From NCBI RefSeq assembly GCF_019654915.1, contig NZ_BPET01000021.1, positions 23,950 to 87,949 on the forward strand: DNA of 64,000 bases, read 5' to 3'. The position numbers and the translations under genes are program-made. Each line of letters begins with the position of its first letter. Positions within the stretch are counted from its first letter, which is position 1. The notes under the pieces are model-generated. The model ran no database searches. It worked only from the letters and a program-made list of their open reading frames with translations, and was not told the DNA's origin. This document shows, piece by piece, positions 1 to 9,372 of this stretch. The DNA is from Shewanella sp. MBTL60-007. GTDB lineage: Bacteria; Pseudomonadota; Gammaproteobacteria; Enterobacterales; Shewanellaceae.

Positions 1-1385
1 TTAACCGAGAGCTGATGAAGTCTCAAGGTCAAGATATGCAATTGCTAGACAAGCAAGATGCACTGATCTTAGAGCTGAGTGAGTATGCCTCTGTCAACGT
101 TGTACCGCTAGAGTCTGGTGCTAAGAGCGTTATGTTAGGCGGTTCTATCATGTTGGTCTCCGGTGAGATGTCGATGCAAATGGGGACAGTACAGGGCGAT
201 CCATATCCCAACGAGCTACAGATCACCGCACAATCTGGCAACAAGAGTATGATCGTTGATGCCAGCAAGTTAGGTGGTCAATTAGGTGCTCTGGTTAATT
301 ATCGGGACGAAACACTTATTCCATCGCAGATGGAGCTAGGGCAATTTGCCTTAGGTGTTAGTGATGCATTTAACCAAGCCCAAGCTCAAGGTTTCGATCT
401 TAATGGTCAAGTTGGGGCTAACATCTTTACCGACATTAACGATCCCTCAATGCAGATTGGTCGAGTTGGCGCGTTATCAAGTAATACTGGCACTGCCAAT
501 TTGAGCGTTAATATTGATGATGTGGGTAACTTAACTGGCAGCAGTTATGAGCTTAAGTTTACAGCACCATCGACCTATGAGCTAAAAGATGCCGCTAGCG
601 GCAATATTACGCCGCTGACGTTAAATGGCACTAAGCTTGAAGGGGCTGATGGTTTTAGTATCAATATCGATGCGGGCACATTAGCATCCGGTGATACCTT
701 TGAAATTCGTCCTACATCTGGCGCAGCATCTTCCATATCGGTTGAGATGACTGATCCTAAAGGCATTGCTGCGGCAGGCTCTAAGATTACTGCTGATGCG
801 GCAAACACAGGCAATAGCCAAGTTAGCCTCGTGAGTATCGATGACAGAACCGCTGCGAACTTCCCTGTTACGGGCTCTGAGCTTACCTTTGAAATCGATC
901 CGGCTGCTACGCCACCCACATTTGAAGTATTTGATGCCGCAGGTACATCACTTGGCGCCGCTGCGCCATACACCCCGCCCAATATCAGCGCTCATGGTTT
1001 CACTTTTGAAATTGACTCTACTGCGACCACTGCACAGAAGTTTACTTTCGATTTGTCATTCGCCGAAGGTGATAACACTAACCTAGTGAACATGGCCAAG
1101 TTAAATGAGGCCAAGTTGATGAATGGCGGTAAAACAACACTTACCGATGTATTTGAAAATACAACTGTGAATGTGGGGAGTAAGACTAAGTCGGCTGAAA
1201 TGTCGATGGGCTCCGCCGAAGCTATTTACAATCAAGCCTATACGCGGGTTCAAAGCGTTTCCGGAGTTAATCTTGATGAAGAAGCGGCAAATCTGATGCG
1301 CTTTCAACAGTCTTACCAGGCATCGGCGAGGATCATGACCACCGCCAATGAAATATTTAACACACTATTTAGCTCACTGCGTTAA
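1..1385 (+). CDS. flgK: Flagellar hook-filament junction protein FlgK (5' end outside window)
   Basis: This is the C-terminal part of the hook-associated protein HAP1, which joins the hook to the filament outside the cell. The reading frame is open from base 3, so the first ATG at 15 is internal and the start lies upstream of the window. The C-terminus carries the typical FlgK D0 helix (MRFQQSYQASARIMTTANEI), ending FNTLFSSLR. The centre holds a long S/T/A/G-rich variable domain. flgL follows 58 bp later in the same direction, the normal order. Family assignment rests on the conserved C-terminal helix and on the flgL neighbour. Confidence 0.95.
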   Translation, partial: NRELMKSQGQDMQLLDKQDALILELSEYASVNVVPLESGAKSVMLGGSIMLVSGEMSMQMGTVQGDPYPNELQITAQSGNKSMIVDASKLGGQLGALVNYRDETLIPSQMELGQFALGVSDAFNQAQAQGFDLNGQVGANIFTDINDPSMQIGRVGALSSNTGTANLSVNIDDVGNLTGSSYELKFTAPSTYELKDAASGNITPLTLNGTKLEGADGFSINIDAGTLASGDTFEIRPTSGAASSISVEMTDPKGIAAAGSKITADAANTGNSQVSLVSIDDRTAANFPVTGSELTFEIDPAATPPTFEVFDAAGTSLGAAAPYTPPNISAHGFTFEIDSTATTAQKFTFDLSFAEGDNTNLVNMAKLNEAKLMNGGKTTLTDVFENTTVNVGSKTKSAEMSMGSAEAIYNQAYTRVQSVSGVNLDEEAANLMRFQQSYQASARIMTTANEIFNTLFSSLR

Positions 1386-1443
1386 CACTGAACGCTTAAA
1401 GGTTTGAGACAAAACTTGGACTCAGGATTTAGGAATTAGAATT

Positions 1444-2646
1444 ATGCGAATTTCTACCGCGCAAATGTTTCATCAAACTAGCAGTAATGTGTTAAAAGGC
1501 CAGTCTGCTACCAGTCAGATCTTAGAGCAATTAGCATCAGGTAAAAAAGTCAATACCGCTGGCGATGACCCTGTTGCTGCAGCTGGAATTAATAATCTAA
1601 ATCAGCAAAGCGCGTTAACCAGTCAATTTTTAAAGAATATTGATTACGCTACAGGCAGCCTTGCGGTGAGCGAAAGCAAAATCGGCAGCGCCGAAACGTT
1701 AATACAAAGTATGCAAGAGGGAATGCTTCGTTCTGTAAACGGCACATTGACAGATGCCGATCGGCAAACTATTGCCGATGAGATGCGTAGCAGCCTAGAA
1801 GAGTTGATGTCTATTGCCAATAGTAAAGATGAATCAGGTAACAATCTGTTTGGTGGCTTTAACACACAAGGTGACCCATTCTCTTTTGATAACAATGGCA
1901 AAGTGGTGTACAGCGGTGACTCAGGAATCAGAGATACCATAGTGGCCTCTGGCGTAACTGTAGGCAGTAATATCCCCGGTGACAGTGTTTTTATGAACGC
2001 AGCCAATGCATTAGGGGATTACAGTGTCAATTATTCGGCGGCTCAACAAGGTAGTTTTACCGTTGAAAGTGCCAACGTCATTGATGCCACGTTACCAGTG
2101 GCGGGTGACTATAGCTTTGCCTTTGCTGATGACGGCGCAGGCGGACTAGAGTTGAATGTGACCGACTCTCTAGGTGTTGTCACGACCATTCCAAATTTTG
2201 ACCCAAGTCAGCCCGTGACTGTCGACGGCATTGAATTGCAGTTTAAAGGGACACCAATTGCCGGTGATACTTTTTCAATGTCGCCAGAAACCCAATCAAA
2301 CATATTCGACACCTTAAACAGTGCCATTTCTCTACTTGAAGATGGTGCAAAGCTTAATAGCCCTCAGGGGCAGTCTGAAATGGCGCAGTTATTAAATAAT
2401 GTCAATAGCGGGCAAGAACTGATGGCAAACAGTCGCAGTGTTGCGGGTAATAGTCTAAAGAGCTTAGAAAGCTATACCAGTAGCCACAAAGAAGACCAAT
2501 TGATTAACCAGTCGGCTTTATCACTACTTGAAGACTTAGATTATGCCGAAGCGATCACTGAGTTTGAGAAGCAACAACTGGCGCTAAATGCGGTCTCTAG
2601 TGTGTTTAGCAAGGTGGGCTCGACTTCGCTGTTTGACTATATATAG
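1444..2646 (+). CDS. flgL: Flagellar hook-filament junction protein FlgL
   Basis: HAP3, the second hook-filament junction protein, exported through the flagellar type III system. The N-terminus MRISTAQMFHQTSSNVL and the following segment SGKKVNTAGDDPVAAAGIN match the flagellin-like D0/D1 domain of FlgL. The C-terminal helix ends EFEKQQLALNAVSSVFSKVG. At 400 residues it fits FlgL proteins that carry a central insertion (about residues 175-290, beta-rich and low in charge). It probably shares a transcript with flgK. No terminator is obvious directly after it; the next unit starts with its own sigma-54 promoter at 2709. Confidence 0.95.
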   Translation: MRISTAQMFHQTSSNVLKGQSATSQILEQLASGKKVNTAGDDPVAAAGINNLNQQSALTSQFLKNIDYATGSLAVSESKIGSAETLIQSMQEGMLRSVNGTLTDADRQTIADEMRSSLEELMSIANSKDESGNNLFGGFNTQGDPFSFDNNGKVVYSGDSGIRDTIVASGVTVGSNIPGDSVFMNAANALGDYSVNYSAAQQGSFTVESANVIDATLPVAGDYSFAFADDGAGGLELNVTDSLGVVTTIPNFDPSQPVTVDGIELQFKGTPIAGDTFSMSPETQSNIFDTLNSAISLLEDGAKLNSPQGQSEMAQLLNNVNSGQELMANSRSVAGNSLKSLESYTSSHKEDQLINQSALSLLEDLDYAEAITEFEKQQLALNAVSSVFSKVGSTSLFDYI

Positions 2647-2708
2647 GGCCAGGACCTAGAGCACCGACTTAGCCTTTAACGTCTCATTTTTCGAGTTTTT
2701 AACAAAGT

Positions 2709-2724
2709 TGGCACGAAAAAAGCA
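2709..2724 (+). promoter_or_regulatory. Sigma-54 (-24/-12) promoter of the first flagellin gene
   Basis: TGGCACG at 2709-2715 is followed by GC at 2722-2723, giving the 10-nt GG-to-GC spacing required for RpoN. The -12 box reads AAGCA rather than TTGCA, so it is imperfect. The predicted leader is about 195 nt and includes an imperfect hairpin at 2756-2780 (arms CTGCA/TGCAG). A sigma-54 flagellin promoter fits a class controlled by FlrC, as known for Vibrio flaA. Confidence 0.7.
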
Positions 2725-2929
2725 TTGATAATTTGTCGTTATAAATTATTTGACACTGCAAGCCTAAATTTAGCCTGCAGTTTATTGGAATTACTGCACA
2801 GCTAAATGCTTAATGATGAGACAAGGGAGTCGGATTCATTTTAAACAGCAGTAAGCCATACAAGTTTTACTATTAACAATTTTAGCCAAGTATCTAGTCT
2901 TGGCGACCAACTAAGAAGAGGATTACAAG

Positions 2930-4114
2930 ATGGCTATTAGCGTTAATACTAACGTCACATCGATGAGAACGCAGAACAACCTAAATAGCGCCAACTCGAG
3001 CACGCAAACCTCGATGGAGCGGTTGTCTTCAGGTCTACGCATCAACAGTGCGAAAGACGATGCTGCTGGTCTACAGATCTCTAACCGTATGACCAGCCAA
3101 ATTAACGGTATCGGTGTGGCAATGCGTAACGCCAACGACGGTATCTCTATTGCGCAAACTGCAGAAGGTGCGATGCAAGAGTCGACTAACATTTTGCAGC
3201 GTATGCGTGACTTATCACTGCAATCGGCAAACGGATCAAACTCTGTAGAAGATCGTGAAGCGATGCAAAAAGAGATGACGTCACTGCAAGCTGAATTAAC
3301 CCGTATCTCAGATACCACCTCTTTTGGTGGACAGAAATTGTTAGATGGCAGTTACGGCACACAGAACTTCCAGGTTGGTGCAAATGCCAATGAGACCATC
3401 TCATTAACTCTGTCTGACATCTCAGCAGATCAGTTGGGTACATCGGGTAAAACAGTAGCTGGTGCATTAACGGCTGCAGAAATTACAGCAACAGTTACTG
3501 GTGGTACAGGTAGCGGTGAAATTGCATTCTCATATACGCCTGCTGGCGGGAGTGCAGAAGCAATTACAGTTGACTTAACTGGTGTAACGGATGCTGACAC
3601 TATGGCTGCTGCAATTAACACAGCGCTAGGCGGAGCAAGTACGAGCACTGGTGTTATTGCAACCTCTGACGGTACTGATGTGACCTTTGGTGGTGTTGCG
3701 AATAACGGTGACACCTTGACCATGACGAGAAAAATCGATGATGGTACAACGACTGCACCTACTACACCGTTAGCGTTAGGTGCAGATGACTCACAACAGA
3801 CGACAATCGATGGTATCAACTTGACCACTGAGGCGGGTGCACAGAGTGCCATAGCAACGATTGATGCGGCAATTACTCAGATTGATAGTCAACGAGCTGA
3901 CTTAGGTGCGGTGCAAAATCGTATGAGTTTTACCATCAATAACCTCAGTAACATTCAGTCTAACGTATCTGATGCACGTAGCCGTATTCAGGATGTCGAC
4001 TTTGCCAAAGAAACTGCCGAGCTGACTAAGCAGCAGATTCTATCGCAAACCTCTTCAGCAATGCTTGCACAGGCTAACCAGTTGCCGCAAACAGCCTTGT
4101 CACTTCTAGGTTAA
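2930..4114 (+). CDS. flaA: Flagellin (first copy, FlaA-type)
   Basis: Filament subunit exported through the hook. Residues 1-140 ([32 protein letters not shown]) and the last 90 residues ([20 protein letters not shown]) form the conserved D0/D1 coiled-coil core. Residues about 160-290 form an exposed domain containing a Flagellin_IN-like stretch ([20 protein letters not shown]). At 394 residues it is longer than the roughly 270-residue flagellins of S. oneidensis; the exposed domain accounts for the difference. That domain is nearly identical at DNA level to the same domain of the flagellin at 5203, while the conserved core differs by many synonymous changes. The sigma-54 promoter upstream and the first position of the pair suggest the early, hook-proximal flagellin. 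Confidence 0.93.
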   Translation: MAISVNTNVTSMRTQNNLNSANSSTQTSMERLSSGLRINSAKDDAAGLQISNRMTSQINGIGVAMRNANDGISIAQTAEGAMQESTNILQRMRDLSLQSANGSNSVEDREAMQKEMTSLQAELTRISDTTSFGGQKLLDGSYGTQNFQVGANANETISLTLSDISADQLGTSGKTVAGALTAAEITATVTGGTGSGEIAFSYTPAGGSAEAITVDLTGVTDADTMAAAINTALGGASTSTGVIATSDGTDVTFGGVANNGDTLTMTRKIDDGTTTAPTTPLALGADDSQQTTIDGINLTTEAGAQSAIATIDAAITQIDSQRADLGAVQNRMSFTINNLSNIQSNVSDARSRIQDVDFAKETAELTKQQILSQTSSAMLAQANQLPQTALSLLG

Positions 4115-4139
4115 TACTGAATAGATTAAGGCAAAGACT

Positions 4140-4285
4140 TAAAGAGGAACGGCCTGCGGATGACGGAACGCTGCGCTTACGTAAAGCAAGTCTAGCGCGA
4201 CTTTGTCGCTGCATGGTAAGGGTTGAGAAGACTCTAGGGCGTGACTTCGCCACGGCGAGAGCGTCACTCCGCTCCTGCTAGATGC
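4140..4285. repeat. Dispersed palindromic repeat modules after the first flagellin
   Basis: The stretch is made of short inverted units such as ACGCTGCGCTTACG, GCGTGACTTCGCCACGG and CTCCGCTCCTGCTAG. The same vocabulary recurs in most inter-operon gaps of the window. It ends directly at the stem of the terminator at 4289, so the repeat lies inside the 3' untranslated region of the flagellin transcript. Confidence 0.7.
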
Positions 4286-4288
4286 TAT

Positions 4289-4335
4289 AAAAGCAACAGC
4301 AAGACCCTTAGTGGGTTTAGCTGTTGCTTTTTTCT
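4289..4335 (+). terminator. Rho-independent terminator of the first flagellin gene
   Basis: A 12-bp perfect stem (AAAAGCAACAGC at 4289-4300 and GCTGTTGCTTTT at 4320-4331) is followed by more T residues. The loop contains a second small stem, ACCC/GGGT. It is one of the strongest terminators in the window, consistent with a highly expressed filament gene. Confidence 0.9.
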
Positions 4336-4409
4336 TTCCATGGCAACAGTTCAGCTCTAGTTTTTATCTCTTTTACCTATTAACACCTCCCCCTTAGTTG
4401 ACTTAATCT

Positions 4410-4860
4410 TGCTACTGCCTTTCTTGGGGCTGCGCAGCCGACTGTGCCCTCTGTGGTGAATAGGCTTTAGCTTTTTGGTTTACAGCGTTTAAGAGAGATT
4501 TGTTACCACAAAGGCTTCGCTTTCACGGAGGACACGAAGAAGTGTGGGAAGCGAAAGACTAGGGCATTTTTCTAGAATTCGTGACTGCTTTTCTTCGTGT
4601 AGCGGAGCCCTCTGTGCCCTTCGTGGTGAATAGGCTTTTTGTTTAAGAGCTAATTTTTACCACGGAGCGTTTTGCTTTCACGGAGGACACGAAGAAGTGT
4701 GGGGAGCGAAAGACTAGAGCATTTTTCTAGATTTGTGACTGCTTTTCTTCGTGTAGCGCAACCCTCTGTGTCCTTCGTGGTGAATAGGCTTTTTGTTTAA
4801 GAGTTAATCTTAACCACGGAGCGCTTTGCCTTCACGAAGGGCACGTAGTGGAAGTGCATT
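4410..4860. repeat. Tandem repeat, about 155-bp unit, roughly 2.5-3 copies
   Basis: The segment TTCACGGAGGACACGAAGAA begins at 4522 and again at 4677, and a degenerate copy starts at 4831, giving 154-155 bp spacing. A decayed partial unit precedes it (TGTGGTGAATAGGCTTT near 4460). Each unit is itself an imperfect inverted repeat: ACCACGGAG...GACACGAAG faces CTTCGTG...CTTCGTGGTGAA. No coding potential is visible. With the modules on either side this fills most of the 1,088-bp gap between the two flagellin genes. Confidence 0.8.
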
Positions 4861-4894
4861 CAATAGCCTTTATTGCTAGGGGGAACCTACAGTT

Positions 4895-4980
4895 TTGCTT
4901 GTATCGCAGGGCGGAGCCCGCTCTCGCCGTGGCGAAGCCGCGTCCTAGCAGCGAAGCGCTCTAGCATCTAACACATGACA
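4895..4980. repeat. Dispersed palindromic repeat modules upstream of the second flagellin
   Basis: Contains GGGCGGAGCCC, GTGGCGAAGCC and CTAGCAGCGAAGCGCTCTAG, the same modules found at 12000, 15100, 42700 and 55900. Several are short arms around a GAA or GGA triplet. The unit ends before the A-rich tract (5040-5058) that precedes the sigma-28 promoter. Confidence 0.7.
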
Positions 4981-5061
4981 CGCTGGTGAGTTGTAAGTTG
5001 TTGATTTAAATGCTTTAATTGTCAACCTTTTCCATTTAGCAAAAAAAAACAAAAAAAAGTC

Positions 5062-5088
5062 TAAAGCTTAAAATCCCTCTGCCGTTAT
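5062..5088 (+). promoter_or_regulatory. Sigma-28 (FliA) promoter of the second flagellin gene
   Basis: TAAAGCTT at 5062-5069, an 11-bp spacer, then GCCGTTAT at 5081-5088 closely match the FliA consensus TAAAGTTT-N11-GCCGATAA. The start codon is about 115 nt downstream. A poly-A tract directly upstream may act as an UP-like element. This makes the second flagellin a FliA-dependent late gene, in contrast to the sigma-54 promoter of the first. Confidence 0.88.
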
Positions 5089-5202
5089 ATATATTGTAAC
5101 CAAGATGATTCGCCTGACTTTACCAAGACAGGCATTAATTAAAGCACTGTAATTAAACCATTGTTTTAGTGCAGTCTAGAGTAAGGTAAGAGGGAATTAA
5201 TA

Positions 5203-6384
5203 ATGGCTATTTCAGTAAACACTAACGTGACATCAATGCGGGCACAGGGCAACCTAAACAGTGCCAACTCTAACGTACAAACCTCAATGGAGCGTTTATC
5301 ATCAGGTCTGCGCATTAACAGCGCGAAAGACGATGCGGCGGGTCTACAGATCTCGAACCGTATGACCAGCCAAATTAACGGTATCGGCGTTGCAATGCGT
5401 AATGCTAACGACGGTATCTCTATCGCACAAACTGCTGAAGGTGCGATGCAAGAGTCAACTAATATCCTGCAGCGTATGCGTGACCTTTCTCTACAGTCGG
5501 CTAACGGTTCAAACTCTGCCGATGACCGTGCAGCGATGCAAAAAGAGATTACATCACTTAATGCTGAATTGACCCGTATTTCTGATACCACCTCATTCGG
5601 TGGTCAGAAGTTACTTGACGGTACTTATGGCACGCAGAACTTCCAAGTAGGTGCCAACGCTAATGAGACCATCTCATTATCTCTGTCTGACATCTCAGCA
5701 GATCAGTTAGGTACATCGGGTAAAACAGTAGCTGGTGCATTAACGGCTGCAGAAATTACAGCAACAGTTACTGGTGGTACAGGTAGCGGTGAGATTGCAT
5801 TCTCATATACGCCTGCTGGCGGGAGTGCAGAAGCAATTACAGTTGACTTAACTGGTGTAACGGATGCTGACACTATGGCTGCTGCAATTAACACAGCGCT
5901 AGGCGGAGCAAGTACGAGCACTGGTGTTATTGCAACCTCTGACGGTACTGATGTGACCTTTGGTGGTGTTGCGAATAACGGTGACACCTTGACCATGACG
6001 AGAAAAATCGATGATGGTACAACGACTGCACCTACTACACCGTTAGCGCTAGGTGCTGATGATTCTGGTAGCGTAACAGTTAATGATATCGACTTAACCA
6101 CTGAAGCGGGTGCTCAAAGCGCGATCTCAACTATCGATGCGGCAATCTCACAAATCGATAGTCAACGTGCAGACTTAGGTGCGGTGCAAAACCGTATGAA
6201 CTTTACCATCAACAACCTAAGCAACATTCAGTCTAACGTATCTGATGCACGTAGCCGTATTCAGGATGTCGACTTTGCCAAAGAAACTGCCGAGCTGACT
6301 AAGCAGCAAATTCTATCGCAAACCTCTTCTGCAATGCTTGCACAGGCTAACCAGTTACCGCAAGCAGCACTATCACTACTATAA
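5203..6384 (+). CDS. flaB: Flagellin (second copy, FlaB-type)
   Basis: Second filament subunit, 393 residues, with the same D0/D1 core and exposed domain layout as the copy at 2930. The two differ in the N-terminal core at scattered residues ([15 protein letters not shown] here) and at many synonymous sites, and again around [16 protein letters not shown] before the C-terminal core. The protein ends AALSLL, one residue shorter than the first. The sigma-28 promoter and the second position suggest the major, later-assembled flagellin, by analogy with two-flagellin Shewanella filaments; the division of labour is inferred. A good ribosome binding site (AAGAGGGAATTAATA) precedes the ATG. Confidence 0.93.
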   Translation: MAISVNTNVTSMRAQGNLNSANSNVQTSMERLSSGLRINSAKDDAAGLQISNRMTSQINGIGVAMRNANDGISIAQTAEGAMQESTNILQRMRDLSLQSANGSNSADDRAAMQKEITSLNAELTRISDTTSFGGQKLLDGTYGTQNFQVGANANETISLSLSDISADQLGTSGKTVAGALTAAEITATVTGGTGSGEIAFSYTPAGGSAEAITVDLTGVTDADTMAAAINTALGGASTSTGVIATSDGTDVTFGGVANNGDTLTMTRKIDDGTTTAPTTPLALGADDSGSVTVNDIDLTTEAGAQSAISTIDAAISQIDSQRADLGAVQNRMNFTINNLSNIQSNVSDARSRIQDVDFAKETAELTKQQILSQTSSAMLAQANQLPQAALSLL

Positions 6385-6443
6385 GGTTCAAAGTGAAAGC
6401 TTTGTTTTTAAGTAGGATGATGACTCAGTATTGCTGATGTTAT

Positions 6444-6478
6444 AAGGGAGGGTCGTAATCGGCTCTCCCTTTATTGTT
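6444..6478 (+). terminator. Probable terminator of the second flagellin gene
   Basis: AAGGGAG at 6444-6450 pairs with CTCCCTT at 6465-6471 across a 14-nt loop, followed by a T-rich stretch. It lies about 60 nt after the flagellin stop codon and before flaG. Confidence 0.7.
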
Positions 6479-6581
6479 TAGTATCGGCTCACATTTATTA
6501 GGTCACGAGATAAGTCACTAATTAAATGACTAAAAGCAGTGACTAAAAGTCATAGGAAATCTAAAACACAGGAGTGAAGAG

Positions 6582-7007
6582 ATGGATGTCAATGTAACTA
6601 ATAACCCTGTAGCCACTATCCCACCTGTAGCAGTTGACGTTGCCGTTTCCGCGCAGAGAGATAGCGCAAATAAAGCGAGTGAATTAAGTGGTGTTCGCTC
6701 TGTTACTCATGTCAATGAGATAAATGCTGCCGATAAGGGCGATAAATCAGAAGAGTCATCACAGAGTGAGTCAGTTGAACAGATGGAGTCTGTCGTGATC
6801 GAGTTATCTGATATGATGTCTATGCTGCGAAAAGGGCTGGCTTTTAAGCTTGATGAGTCTTTAGGAGAGCAGGTTGTTAGTGTGGTTGATATCGACACTG
6901 GCGAACTCATTAGACAGATCCCTAACGAAGAAGCGTTAGAATTGGCTGTAAAATTGCATGAAAAAATAGCTGAAATGGATGGCTTGTTGATGTCGACTCA
7001 AGTGTAG
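6582..7007 (+). CDS. flaG: FlaG family flagellar protein
   Basis: FlaG proteins are small polar-flagellum proteins linked to filament length control in Vibrio and Pseudomonas; the mechanism is not settled. This copy has a disordered N-terminus rich in N, V, S and E (residues 1-65). The conserved C-terminal block contains FKLDESLGEQVVSVVDIDTG and RQIPNEEALELAVKLHE, the hallmark of the family. It has 141 residues, the usual size. It precedes fliD by 54 bp, the standard order, and has a good ribosome binding site (CAGGAGTG). I could not identify a clear sigma-28 or sigma-54 promoter upstream. Confidence 0.9.
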   Translation: MDVNVTNNPVATIPPVAVDVAVSAQRDSANKASELSGVRSVTHVNEINAADKGDKSEESSQSESVEQMESVVIELSDMMSMLRKGLAFKLDESLGEQVVSVVDIDTGELIRQIPNEEALELAVKLHEKIAEMDGLLMSTQV

Positions 7008-7061
7008 TCGAGCACTAACGTTCAAATTAATCAGAATTTATAGTTTTAAGTTGAGGTTGTC

Positions 7062-8423
7062 ATGGGATTAACATCGGTTGGTATTGGTTCTGGAATGGAT
7101 ATCAATGGCATTGTGTCGGCGCTGGTTGGGGCTGAGAACGATCCAAAGGTTGCCAAGTTTGATGCCGATGAGGGCAGACTTAACGCTCAAATATCAGGAA
7201 TTGGCTCACTAAAAAGTGCGTTAACAGAGTTTCAAGATAGCCTCGAAAAGCTTACGGATCCAGATACCTTTATTGCCCGTAAGGTTGAGTTATCTAATAA
7301 AGATTTTATCAGTGCAACAGCGGATGAAACTGCTGTCGCCGGTAGCTATAAAATTGAAGTTGAACAATTAGCTGAAAGTCAAAAAATTGGCTCTGCAGCA
7401 GTGGCAGATGCGACAGCGGCCTTAGGTGAAGGCTCGTTGACTTTGGGTGTTGACGGTAAAGATTTTACTATTAGCGTTGAAGCCGGTGATTCCCTCGAAA
7501 CCGTAATGCAAAAAATCAATGATGCCGAAGATAACGTTGGTGTTACCGCGACTATCATCAATGGTGATAATGGCCCTCAATTAGTAATGACATCAGATGA
7601 AACCGGTACGGCTAATAACATTACCGTCACTGCAACTGACACTGATGGCGGTACAGGCTTGAGTGACACTTTTACCATGACAGAGCTTAGCGCGGCGAAA
7701 GATGCAGTGTTGTATGTCGATGGTTTAAAGGTGACGTCGGGCAGTAATGAAGTCGAGAACGTGATTACCGGTGTGAGTTTAACCCTTAAAGATGAAGACC
7801 TATCTAAAAGTACTACGCTAACCATCTCCCCCGATACCGATTCAGTAAAGAAGAGCGTAGAGGGCTTTGTTGAGTCTTATAATGACCTGATGGGCACGAT
7901 TTCAGACTTGTCGAGTTATGATGCTGAAACAGAAACTGCCGGTATTTTACAGGGTGACTCGATGATCCGTAGTATTCAGAGTCAGCTACGCGGTGTGTTA
8001 TCGAGTAGCTTCGATACCGCTGATGGCACTACTATGCTGGCAAATATTGGTGTTAAAACCACTCAGCAAGGCACACTTGAAATCGATGAAGATATTTTAG
8101 ATAAAGCATTAGATTCTGATATGTCGCAAATTCGCGAGATGTTTAGCGCAGAAGACACTGGGCTTGCTGCCAAACTGGACGGTTTGGTTGAAACTTATGT
8201 GCAGTCGGGTGGAACCTTAGATAGTCGCGACGAAACTTTAGATAATCAAGTCGACCGTATCACTGATAGCCGTGAGCAATTAGCACGCAAGATGGCGGCG
8301 TATGAAACTCGTTTGTTTGCTCAGTTTAATGCTATGGACTTAATGGTCGCGAGTCTGAACCAACAGTCTAGTGATCTGTTCAATCGTCTCAATTCTCTGC
8401 CTGGAATGGTGCCACAGGATTAG
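7062..8423 (+). CDS. fliD: Flagellar filament cap protein FliD (HAP2)
   Basis: FliD forms the cap that folds and inserts flagellin at the filament tip. The N-terminus contains SVGIGSGMDINGIVSALVGAE, typical of FliD_N. A Flagellin_IN-type segment follows around residues 125-185, and the C-terminal FliD_C domain ends in the coiled coil RLFAQFNAMDLMVASLNQQS. The length of 453 residues is normal. It sits between flaG and flaI/fliS. A hairpin in the 115-bp gap after it (8476-8503) may partly separate fliD from flaI-fliS. Confidence 0.95.
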   Translation: MGLTSVGIGSGMDINGIVSALVGAENDPKVAKFDADEGRLNAQISGIGSLKSALTEFQDSLEKLTDPDTFIARKVELSNKDFISATADETAVAGSYKIEVEQLAESQKIGSAAVADATAALGEGSLTLGVDGKDFTISVEAGDSLETVMQKINDAEDNVGVTATIINGDNGPQLVMTSDETGTANNITVTATDTDGGTGLSDTFTMTELSAAKDAVLYVDGLKVTSGSNEVENVITGVSLTLKDEDLSKSTTLTISPDTDSVKKSVEGFVESYNDLMGTISDLSSYDAETETAGILQGDSMIRSIQSQLRGVLSSSFDTADGTTMLANIGVKTTQQGTLEIDEDILDKALDSDMSQIREMFSAEDTGLAAKLDGLVETYVQSGGTLDSRDETLDNQVDRITDSREQLARKMAAYETRLFAQFNAMDLMVASLNQQSSDLFNRLNSLPGMVPQD

Positions 8424-8475
8424 GCGTTCTGTCGGATATTGTTCAGTATCTTTTGCCCGTTTACACTTGTATGGT

Positions 8476-8503
8476 CAAAGGCGTTAGCTAGGCTACGCCT
8501 TTG
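8476..8503 (+). terminator. Intercistronic hairpin after fliD
   Basis: CAAAGGCGT at 8476-8484 pairs perfectly with ACGCCTTTG at 8495-8503 around a 10-nt loop. There is no long U-run (TTGTTGCC follows), so it may stabilise mRNA or attenuate rather than terminate fully. Confidence 0.5.
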
Positions 8504-8538
8504 TTGCCTATCAGACCTAGCCAGATGAGAGTCACTCG

Positions 8539-8919
8539 ATGACAAATTCACAGAAAGATTCACCAGAGTTTAGCTCACAATTAAACACGCAAACCCTCCC
8601 GATTGAGTTATCAAAAATCGATAGTGCGTTATCAGAGCTTTTAGGTAATTTAGAAAAAACGCTGTTTGAGGATGATGAAAGTGACACCTTGGTATCTAAA
8701 TTGCAGGAAAGTATCGGTGCCCGTCAAATTTTGATTGCTCAAATAGTGAAAGATGACCAATTTCAAGATAGGTCTTATCTACAACAACTTGCAGAGCATA
8801 CGCAAAGTATCGAGTCGAGAGCACGCAAAGTCCTTGCCGATCGAGAAGCTTTATTAGGGGCATTACGTAAGGGCAGACGTCAAACAAATCTTTACAAGAC
8901 AATTGGTTCAAATAGGTAG
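8539..8919 (+). CDS. flaI: FlaI/FliT-like small flagellar protein
   Basis: A 126-residue protein in the position of Vibrio flaI, between fliD and fliS. The sequence is mostly helical with heptad-like leucines (residues 20-115) and a basic C-terminus (LRKGRRQTNLYKTIGSNR). By place and size it is the functional counterpart of FliT, the chaperone of the cap protein FliD, but sequence similarity to FliT is not obvious by eye. The role is therefore inferred from context. It lies 6 bp before fliS, so the two are surely co-transcribed. Confidence 0.75.
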   Translation: MTNSQKDSPEFSSQLNTQTLPIELSKIDSALSELLGNLEKTLFEDDESDTLVSKLQESIGARQILIAQIVKDDQFQDRSYLQQLAEHTQSIESRARKVLADREALLGALRKGRRQTNLYKTIGSNR

Positions 8920-8925
8920 GTATTT

Positions 8926-9327
8926 ATGAGAGGTTCGCTTCAATCATATCGTAAGGTCTCGTTAGATAGCAGTATTGCTGTGGCTTCACCGCATAAGGTC
9001 ATTCAGATGATGTTTGCCGGAGCTTTAGAGCGCTTAGCTCAGGGGCGCTATGCCATTGAGCAGAATAACCTTGAGCTTAAAGGCGTGAGTTTAGGCAAAG
9101 CGATAAGTATTGTCGCTGGCTTAAATAGTAGTTTGAATATGGAAGCCGAAGGTGATGTTGCTGGCAATTTAAGTGCTCTTTATGACTTCATGTTGCAGAG
9201 GATCAGCGATGCAAATGTGAATAATGATGTCAAAGCGATCGATGATGCAAGCGATATCTTGCGCACTATCAAGGAAGCGTGGGATACAATCCCTAGCGAT
9301 CTGCATGAGTTAACTTCACAGAACTAA
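8926..9327 (+). CDS. fliS: Flagellin export chaperone FliS
   Basis: FliS binds the C-terminal D0 helix of flagellin in the cytoplasm and prevents early polymerisation. The 133-residue sequence shows the family pattern: SLQSYRKVSLDSSIAVASPHKVIQMMF at the start, ALERLAQGRYAIEQNN, then LNSSLNMEAEGDVAGNLSALYDFMLQRI. The length is normal. It is followed by a clear terminator at 9373, which ends the flaG-fliD-flaI-fliS group before the regulator flrA. Confidence 0.95.
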   Translation: MRGSLQSYRKVSLDSSIAVASPHKVIQMMFAGALERLAQGRYAIEQNNLELKGVSLGKAISIVAGLNSSLNMEAEGDVAGNLSALYDFMLQRISDANVNNDVKAIDDASDILRTIKEAWDTIPSDLHELTSQN

Positions 9328-9372
9328 TTGTTTTATTTAGACGTTGGCTTAGATTTTCGTTCGTTGTTTAAT

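Noticed and set aside
5166..5591. Antisense frames in both flagellin genes (also 2923-3318, 3430-3852, 5703-6101)
   Set aside because: They mirror codon bias of the flagellin genes on the other strand and are shadows.
2930..6384. Assembly duplication of one flagellin gene
   Set aside because: The N-terminal cores, promoters and flanks differ clearly, so there are two real genes; only parts of them are homogenised.
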